A stretch of DNA of 64,000 nucleotides. It comes from Bolinopsis microptera (Eukaryota > Ctenophora > Tentaculata > Lobata > Bolinopsidae). The stretch lies in contig NC_087074.1 in NCBI RefSeq assembly GCF_026151205.1, positions 4,836,001-4,900,000 of the forward strand, given 5' to 3'. Within the stretch, counting starts at the first letter, position 1. Each line of letters opens with the position of its first letter. Positions 57,236 to 64,000 of this stretch are shown piece by piece. The notes beneath the pieces were generated by a model that saw only the letters and a list, made by a program, of their open reading frames with translations, had not been told where the DNA came from and ran no database searches. Made by a program: the position numbers and the translations under genes.

Positions 57236-58064
57236 ATAAAGTAAGTTGCAACCACTCATGGTCGTCCTTTTTATTTAAAAAAGTTATCTACCTTATCGGA
57301 CTTTATTTGAACGGACATTATGTGAACGGACATAATGTTAAACGGACATTGAAATGAACGCTCGAAGGAGTTCAAAACCATTAAAAATCTGAATTTATTC
57401 ATATTTTTTTCAATTTTAACAGATAATTTGTAAATAATGTTTCATACAACAAGAAAGAAACTGAAAAGCAGTCGTTAGGCATTCAAAATGTTAAATGCTG
57501 TGCAGATGAGGTATGAAGGTACGTCGGCCATATCCCTAGCTCGGGAGACCGAGATATCCCGGTTTCCGAATTTTATATGAATATCATCGAGATGGTTGGT
57601 ATGGTAGAAGAGTAGAAGGTATCGTCGTTGACATGAACCATCGAAGGTAGCCTTTGCCAAGTGTGGGGCTAGAGATAAGGCTCAAGTTGTACTTCAGGCA
57701 TTCTAGTATCTCCGGTAGAGCAGTTGATATCGTTCATTACCCGGTACAACTACGAGTTGGATAAACAACCAGTTGTAAGAGATCTAGATTCTAGAAGATG
57801 TGGAGGTAGATTAATAGTAACTACGATGGAATGAACGAGGAACCGTACATCAAGAAAGTGAAAAAGTGCCATACTATGATATTTAGAATATTTAAATTTT
57901 ATAATAACTTGTTTTTCATTGATCCAATGATAGAATGATATATATGGTATAGCTTAGTCCGATGATATTGATAAAAATTGCAATTAACTGAAATTAAAAA
58001 GTTTACCATTAAGTTAAAACGCTTCCCCGAGGAGTTGTATGAGCAAAAAACAGTTTTAGCCACA
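57236..58064. other. Intergenic
   Basis: Contains short imperfect repeats (GAACGGACATTATGT at about 57310-57345). No supported ORF. Confidence 0.45.
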
Positions 58065-58262
58065 TATATGACAGGCTAGTCTAAACGGTAAAAAAACGAA
58101 TTTGATTGTTAAGGGCTCGAGTTATTTTAAGGGTTGTGATTAGCTTCGAGGTAATACTTGTAGTTGTAGTTAGGGTTGTTGTTAGGGTTTCGGTGGGACC
58201 GTTTTATTTGGTTACGAAACGGTAAAAATCCAAGCCACACGACAGCGCATTGGCGAGTAAAT
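58065..58262 (+). repeat. Dispersed element with degenerate TTAGGG repeats
   Basis: Inverted counterpart of 11640-11850: ATGACAGGCTAGT, TTTGATTGTTAAGGGCTCG, degenerate TTAGGG units, then a diverged right flank. Confidence 0.65.
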
Positions 58263-58889
58263 TATTTTATAAAAGCCGCTTATAGTTCCAGTGAAAAAGT
58301 AATTTAGTACTACGCTTGTAAAACTTATATATAAGGTATAACTTATATATAAGGTAAAACTTATATATAAGGTATATATACCTTATCGAACTTTATTTGG
58401 ACGGGCATTTATATCATTATGTGGACGCTGGAAGTCATATCGCGTTCATATTTATGTCCGTTTAAATTAACTTAGAAATATTTGATGGCTGAGTGACTTG
58501 CTCCAGGGATAATTTGCAAAGTTGATTTCCCGAACATTTTGATTTGGACTCTTTTACTTCCCGAAATAGAGCCTAGCTTAAGCTAGTAAAAATTTCTGAA
58601 AAGTCAAAGTCTGTTCGATAAGGTAACTTGAAATTGTTCCATGCTTTTAACTATACTTCTAAGTCAGTAATCTTCAAAATTTGTAAAACTATGCAGGTGG
58701 AACAGCCGAGTGTCAAAATCAAAGAAAGGTTGTTCTAACTTTAAACTCTTGTTAGATGCTCAGCTTTGAGAGGTTTCGTCTTTGGCGGATTCCTGTAGAA
58801 ATAATAATAAACTTCAGCACATTCATTAATACAATATAAAACTTGAACGTGAGGAATGATTATGTTGAGGGATATGTTGTAATTTGTGA
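58263..58889. other. Intergenic
   Basis: Contains three tandem ACTTATATATAAGGTA units with palindromic core (about 58324-58387). No gene seen. Confidence 0.45.
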
Positions 58890-59625
58890 CCCTTTCCTCA
58901 CAACGCTGCTCCCCCTCGGTATCTTTCTATCTTTACAATTACAACGCACAACCTCTCCATGCCTTCTACTCCTCACAACGCTGCTCCCCTTCGGTATCTA
59001 TCTATCTTTACAATTACAACGCACAACCTCTCCATGCCTTATACTCCTCACAACGCTGCTCCCCCTCGGTATCTATCTATCTTTACAACGCACAACCTCT
59101 CCATGCCTTATACTCCTCACAACGCTGCTCCCCCTCTGTATCTTTCTATCTTTACAACGCACAACCTGTCCATGCCTTATACTCCTCACAACGCTGCTCC
59201 CCTGATCGGTATATTTCTATCTTTACAACGCACAACCTGTCCATGCCTTACACTCCTCACAACGCTGCTCCCCTGATCGGTATCACTATCTATCTATCTT
59301 TACAACGCACAACCTCTCCATGCCTTATACTCCTCACAACGCTGCTCCCGTCGGTATCTTTACAACGCACAACCTCTCCATGCCTATTAATATTATACTC
59401 CTCACAAAGCTGCTCCCCTTCGGTATCTTTCTATCTTTACAATTACAACGCACAACCTCTCCATGCCTTATACTCCTCACAACGCTGCTCCCCCTCGCTT
59501 TCTTTCTATCTTTACAACGCACAACCTCTCCATGCCTTAAAAATTATAGTTATACTCCTCACAAAGCTACTCCCCCTCGCTATCTTTCTATCTTTACAAC
59601 GCACAACCTCTCCATGCCTTCTACT
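58890..59625. repeat. Minisatellite, unit about 58-75 bp, about 11 copies
   Basis: Units carry CCTCACAACGCTGCTCCCC, TATCTTTCTATCTTTACAA and CGCACAACCTCTCCATGCC. Length varies by loss of an ACAATTACA segment. Because units vary in length, several frames stay open for over 100 codons, but this is a by-product of the repeat. Confidence 0.92.
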
Positions 59626-59803
59626 CTCCTAATAATTGCATAAACCTAAGGCTGATTAAACGAGGTATATTTAGCCTGTACTTAACAGTAAAATACTAGT
59701 GTTATTATCCAATATCCACCTGTCACAGCTGTACTCAAAAGATAATTATTATTTAATTACACTGAAAGTTACTGCCCCGTTTGTAAACTCAGGCCCCACG
59801 TGC

Positions 59804-59884
59804 TTACCTGGGGACCGGGGACCCCAGGCTAATTTGTTAAAAATAGAGATTCGGTGGAATGACAGGCTGAGCGCCGCCCAGTAA
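59804..59884 (+). mobile_element. 81-bp MITE with 9-bp target duplication (type copy)
   Basis: Begins TTACCTGGGGACC and ends GAGCGCCGCCCAGTAA; the last 4-8 bases at each end are inverted repeats (TTAC, CTGGG). The centre has ATAGAGATTCGGTGGAATGA. Flanks are an exact 9-bp repeat, CCCACGTGC (59795-59803 and 59885-59893). At least six relatives occur in the window. Nine-bp duplications suggest mobilisation by a Mutator-like transposase. Confidence 0.9.
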
Positions 59885-59893
59885 CCCACGTGC

Positions 59894-60732
59894 ATGTCCC
59901 AAATAAAACAGGCCCGCTGCAGCTCTGGTGGTAAATGTTGAGACACCTTAAAATGCTCCCTTAAATTCTTCACAACTAGCTGTCACACTATATATAACGG
60001 TGTCCGCTCAGAAAGCAAATTTAATGCTTGACATTCGCATATTATTTTATTGGGAACATCCTTACCGCAACTTAAACGCGTTCTAAATTAGCCACAATTA
60101 GCGTTTAATTAGCTGTTCGTTAGAAACGGAGGGTAGAAGGTTCCGTTGAGGGGGGTCACCTGACAGTCACTTCCTCAGACAACAGAGCTCCTCATTGGGC
60201 GCCGGGCAACCGGCCTGTTCCCATGGTAACGCGGGCTGTGCGACCATCTTTTGAGAACTGCAATCGCGTGGCTTATACCGCAGTCATGAGTCTATTAAAA
60301 ACGAGACTCCCAGTTCTGGAGTGAATAATTCATTTTCTTTTCTCTCTCCATTTTTTGTGTCTCTGTTATTAAAATGATAGCAGTTCCCTTCCCCGGCCCC
60401 GCGTGCTTTTTTTGTGCACTTTGAAAGTAAAAAGTTTCAAAGGTATCTGCATCGTTTTTTATATCATATCTGTAGCCCCCCTTTCCATAATTTACACTGC
60501 CACTCGCCTCAAATTGAAAAATTTGGTTAAAACATTTTGATATTCGTAAAATTCGTAGTTTTTGTTATTCGTAGTTATTTCGCGAATAATTTAGCGGAAA
60601 ATACCGATTATCAATAATAATATTATGCAAATTTTCCCAAAAGATTACTATTTTGAAATAACGCAATTTGACATTCTGTTGAAAATTTTAAGCGGACTCG
60701 TCAAATTTCATTTAAAACATTCGGTCCTTAAT
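59894..60732. other. Gene-free interval with promoter-like core
   Basis: Contains an X-box (separate entry) and a reverse CCAAT box (CTCATTGGGC near 60191). The rest is AT-rich. No exon was recognised nearby. Confidence 0.4.
60217..60230. promoter_or_regulatory. RFX X-box-like site
   Basis: GTTCCCATGGTAAC matches the palindromic RFX consensus, in a locally GC-rich stretch with a reverse CCAAT box 26 bases away. RFX sites often mark ciliary gene promoters. No downstream gene is visible, so the role is uncertain. Confidence 0.45.
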
Positions 60733-60814
60733 TTACTGGGCGGCGCTCAGCCTGTCATTCCGCCAAATCTCTATGTTTATGAATATTATAGCCTGGACCG
60801 GGGTACCCGGGTAA
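60733..60814 (-). mobile_element. 82-bp MITE with 9-bp target duplication
   Basis: Same family as 59804-59884, inverted. Flanks are GTCCTTAAT and GTCCTTGAT, a 9-bp duplication with one mismatch. Confidence 0.88.
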
Positions 60815-60934
60815 GTCCTTGATTAGTTGATTCATCATCAGTAGTATTGTGATAAATACGTTTCTTCTTTGCAGCTTAACCTTTACCTTCTTTGTAGGCT
60901 TAATTTGTCTTTTTGCTTGGGTCCCTGCTCATTA

Positions 60935-61522
60935 CACCCATTGCACCCATTAGGCACCCATCGCACCCATTGCACCCATTGCACCCATTGCACCCATTGC
61001 ACTCATTGCAACCATTGCACCCATTGCACCCATTGCACTTATTGCACCCATTGCACCCATTGCACCCATTGCACCCATTGCACCCATTGCACCCATTGCA
61101 CCTATTGCACCCATTGCACCCATTGCACCCATTGCACCCATTGCACCCATTGCACCCATTGCACCCATAAGGCACCCATTAGGCGCCCATTAGGCACCCA
61201 TTAGGCACCCATTAGGTACCCATTAGGCACCCATTAGGTACCCATTATGCGCCCATTAGGCACCCATTAGGCACCCATTAGGCACCCATTAGGCACCCAT
61301 TAGGCACCCATTAGGCACCCATTAGGCACCCATTAGGCACCCATTAGGCACCCATTAGGCACCCATTAGGCACCCATTAGGCACCCATTAGGCACCCATT
61401 AGGCACCCATTAGGCACCCATTAGGCACCCATTAGGCGCCCATTAGGCACCCATTAGGCACCCATTAGGCACCCATTAGGCACCCATTAGGCACCCATTA
61501 GGCACCCATTAGGCACCCATTG
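60935..61522. repeat. Composite 9-bp / 11-bp minisatellite
   Basis: The first part is (CACCCATTG)n, about 22 units to about 61168. It then switches to (CACCCATTAGG)n, about 31 units. The second unit is the first with two extra bases, so one array arose from the other. Open frames across the 9-bp part encode simple Cys-Thr-His or Gly-Cys-Asn repeats and are artefacts. Confidence 0.93.
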
Positions 61523-63085
61523 CATTCCTTTAGATCCAAGTAAACCCGATTAGTTATCCCTAGCGGTTCAGCGCAGCTCCCAAAATATGCCCTAATTGCA
61601 AGTGAAAGCTGCACACTGTTACTATACACTTGTATAGTAGCAATCCTTTATTGGCTCTATTAACTTTAATAAGTTGACGACAGGGCTCCCCAGTATTCTT
61701 AAGTTCGCAGCTTTAATAAGGTCCTATTAGATTGGTAAATTAATTAATGGGACCACCTAAATTTAAAGAAGCTGGCTGGAGTATCAGCAGATAGCGATAC
61801 GTAGCGTGAGTACCCACCCGGCCGTACCTATCGGATATTGTTAAAGATTCTAATTTGTCTAGTTAAGTCGAATGAATCAAGATTTGAAGCATTATTGTTT
61901 TTGTTATTTTTTGTATTACTATAAGTCTGTACAAAATTTTAAAATCAAGAATCTCAGCGCGACAAATGTCACTGACACTATTCACAATTTTCTGTCAGTG
62001 CCCAATGACCTGCTTCTTCGTAATATATTTTTGTGTCGCTGATGATTGTCACAATGTTTTCCTAGTGAGCTAAAATTTGATATTGCATTATACATTTTAG
62101 TAAATCTTGATAAAATTTGGAGAATAATTTTCATATCTATGTTTTTATCGTGTATAACGTATGGATAAAAATTCTAACCATGTTTTAATTTCCGTCGGCG
62201 GTTTAACCTTATGGAGTAAATTTAATGTAATTAATATAATTCAATTGGCAATTCATGCTACTCTTTGAACGATCAAAAGTAAATTTATCGTCTAGTTAAT
62301 GAATTTAACTATAGTTATGGTTTAATAAATTGAAGACTGGTAATTAATGATTATGTTTAACTCAAATAAGTCACTCGACAGGTTTTGTCTTCATTTATTC
62401 TTGCTTGTTGATGATCAGCAATTAAGATTTGTTAAAATTAGAAACTTAAGTCATGTAGACGAATTCGAGAACTTATCAGCTCTAGGCACAAGTCCGTGAA
62501 ATTGGATTTTACATTGATCAATAAATTAGAAAGATATGCAGAGAAGCTAATTAGTATTTCACTGTTTAAAAGTCCCATGAGTACTACATACTTACAGATT
62601 GGTATATATTACAGTGTAGATCAGCGCACTTTTAGAAAAACGTGACAGTAAAGCACATGTAAGGATTAAGATATTTCAGCACTAAACATGTGCCCAGAAC
62701 ACTGCCTATAATGAAGACTGGAGACCCAAATAAGCCGGATTTTACCATCCAAATAACTTAACTTTAAAAAATAAAACTCTGAGTTCACTGTCACAGTTTT
62801 AGTTGTGCTGAACGCTTCTCGACTTCAATAATAACAGTTTTCTGGGCAGTCTGCACTGATCAGACGAGCCTAACCGTGACTAGTGCAACACGATACGGAA
62901 CAGTTATAATAACCTGCAAAACTAGCGTCCCTTACTCGATAATCTACTAATCTACATAGTTCATACCCCAGCTAACGCGCTACATAGCCCAGTTAACGCG
63001 TTTAAATACTCTTCTCCTTCTCAAAAACCTCCAGTGAAAGCATTTCTTATTGACAAACATCAAACATGAGACTCTAATTAGTCAG
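61523..63085. other. AT-rich gene-free interval
   Basis: No ORF, repeat array or element of note. A short tandem pair GCTAACGCGCTACATAGCCC / GTTAACGCG lies near 62970-63000. Confidence 0.5.
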
Positions 63086-63745
63086 TGTAATAAGCGCCAA
63101 GCGCGAGCACAGAACTTTTTTTCTCCGATTTCGATAAATTTGGTACCAAAAGTTGTCTAAAAATGTGAATAAAATAAATCCACCGTGTAGCAATTTTCGG
63201 AAGAAATGCTACACGGCGCTTGTTCGCCGCGCGTGCTTTTTTCGCGCAAATTTTTAGTTTTTGGCCTATAACTTTCACATTTTAAATTATTATCACCATA
63301 GTTATTATGGTATCGTAATCAGCTCATCGAGACGAAACTTTTAGTACTAATATTTTAAGATTTAAAGGAATTTTTTTTCCAAAAGTTTTTAATCTGAACA
63401 CAAGGGTCCCCCCTTGTGTAAAATTTTGAACAAATTTTCGAAAAATTTGGTGCTTTAAATATTATAATTTTGGTACCAAAAGTTGCGTCTGATTAAGCTC
63501 ATTACGATTCTGTAAGAATTATTTCAAAATATTCAATATTTTAGGAGTTATAGGCATTTTAAGCAATAAATTAACCATTTTTCGTCCACAGTACACTTTT
63601 ACAATGCACAGGAGGCCCACATACATCTCAACGAATCGTGCTACACGGTGAATTTTCATTATTCACAGTTAAAGGCAACTTTTGGTACCAAATTTATCAA
63701 AATCAGAGACAAAAAATTCTGTGCCAACTCATGGCGCTTATTACA
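63086..63745. mobile_element. 660-bp foldback element
   Basis: Inverted ends of about 70 bases start TGTAATAAGCGCCA and contain GATAAATTTGGTACCAAAAG. A second, inner inverted pair has GCTACACGG (about 63208 and 63640), and a third partial copy of TTTGGTACCAAAAGTTG lies at about 63470. No transposase. No clear target duplication. Confidence 0.8.
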
Positions 63746-64000
63746 TAGACTAAATTCGGGTTTAGAATATTGAAATGTCAAAATTTCTGAGTGTATTACG
63801 TAAGAATAGCGTAATTGCTCAACGAACAGCATGAATGTCCACCACGTAGAGTTTACCTCGCGAGCGGGCTGCGTGATGCATAATACCTCTGACTCTCTGA
63901 AGATGAGTTACAGTTGGGATCCCACGCTCACTGGGTCCTCTTGTCTCCAGTCCTAATCATCTTGTCAACCTTTCGACGACGAATTAGCAAACCATGAAGT

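Noticed and set aside
58886-59632. Open frames of 105-248 codons
   Set aside because: They lie wholly within the minisatellite at 58890-59625. Several frames on both strands are open at once, and the translation is just the repeat.
60869-61204. Cys-Thr-His-rich, Gly-Cys-Asn-rich and Met-Gly-Ala-rich ORFs
   Set aside because: They are translations of a 9-bp repeat, whose period is a multiple of three; open on both strands.

Overview
The window is nuclear DNA from an animal, most likely a non-vertebrate, early-branching or marine invertebrate. The grounds are short GT-AG introns, a PRD-class homeobox gene split at homeodomain position 46/47, a TRIM-like RING/B-box gene, a LEM-domain nuclear envelope protein, a galactose sulfotransferase, a sigma-class GST and a marine-type L-amino acid oxidase. 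It is AT-rich and packed with short repeats. Cnidarian or ctenophore is my best guess, but nothing here settles it.

Layout. 0.4-4.2 kb: a CR1/Jockey-like LINE on the minus strand with both ORFs open. 5.7-7.2 kb: intronless LEM-domain gene (+). 8.8-17.8 kb: gene-free, repeat-dense DNA with MITEs, palindromes and telomere-like (CCCTAA) repeats inside a dispersed element. 17.9-19.7 kb: L-amino acid oxidase (-) with an apparent frameshift. 20-28 kb: a foldback element with 9-bp target duplications, a hAT-like MITE whose empty site survives in a nearby paralogous block, a 790-bp element with perfect 16-bp inverted ends, and a branched palindrome. 29.1-31.1 kb: membrane-anchored laccase-like multicopper oxidase (-). 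31.8-36.8 kb: hairpin, a 2.2-kb inverted-repeat element full of a TGTGACAAAGTAAAC motif, and two LINE relics. 37.1-40.3 kb: 11-exon RING/B-box gene (+). 40.5-42.5 kb: five-exon sigma GST (-). 44.5-46.2 kb: four-exon PRD-class homeobox gene (+). 47.2-53.7 kb: eight-exon LURP-one/tubby-like gene (-) with an intronless Gal-3-O-sulfotransferase nested in its largest intron. 54.2-64 kb: one small predicted membrane protein, then mainly minisatellites and MITEs.

Most notable pattern. Several minisatellites are not randomly placed: their repeat unit spans an exon-intron junction, so a splice site is itself tandemly copied. This is seen at the last acceptor of the RING/B-box gene (46 bp x3), at one donor (43 bp x3), a second donor (14 bp, about 45 units) and one acceptor (44 bp x9) of the LURP-like gene. 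Weaker cases lie at a GST donor, another RING/B-box donor and a possible exon near 56.7 kb. None of these unit lengths except the 9-bp one is a multiple of three, so choice among copies would change the protein.

The genes do not form an operon or an obvious pathway. Exon models were built by hand from ORFs, splice consensus and codon phase; they have not been checked against transcripts.
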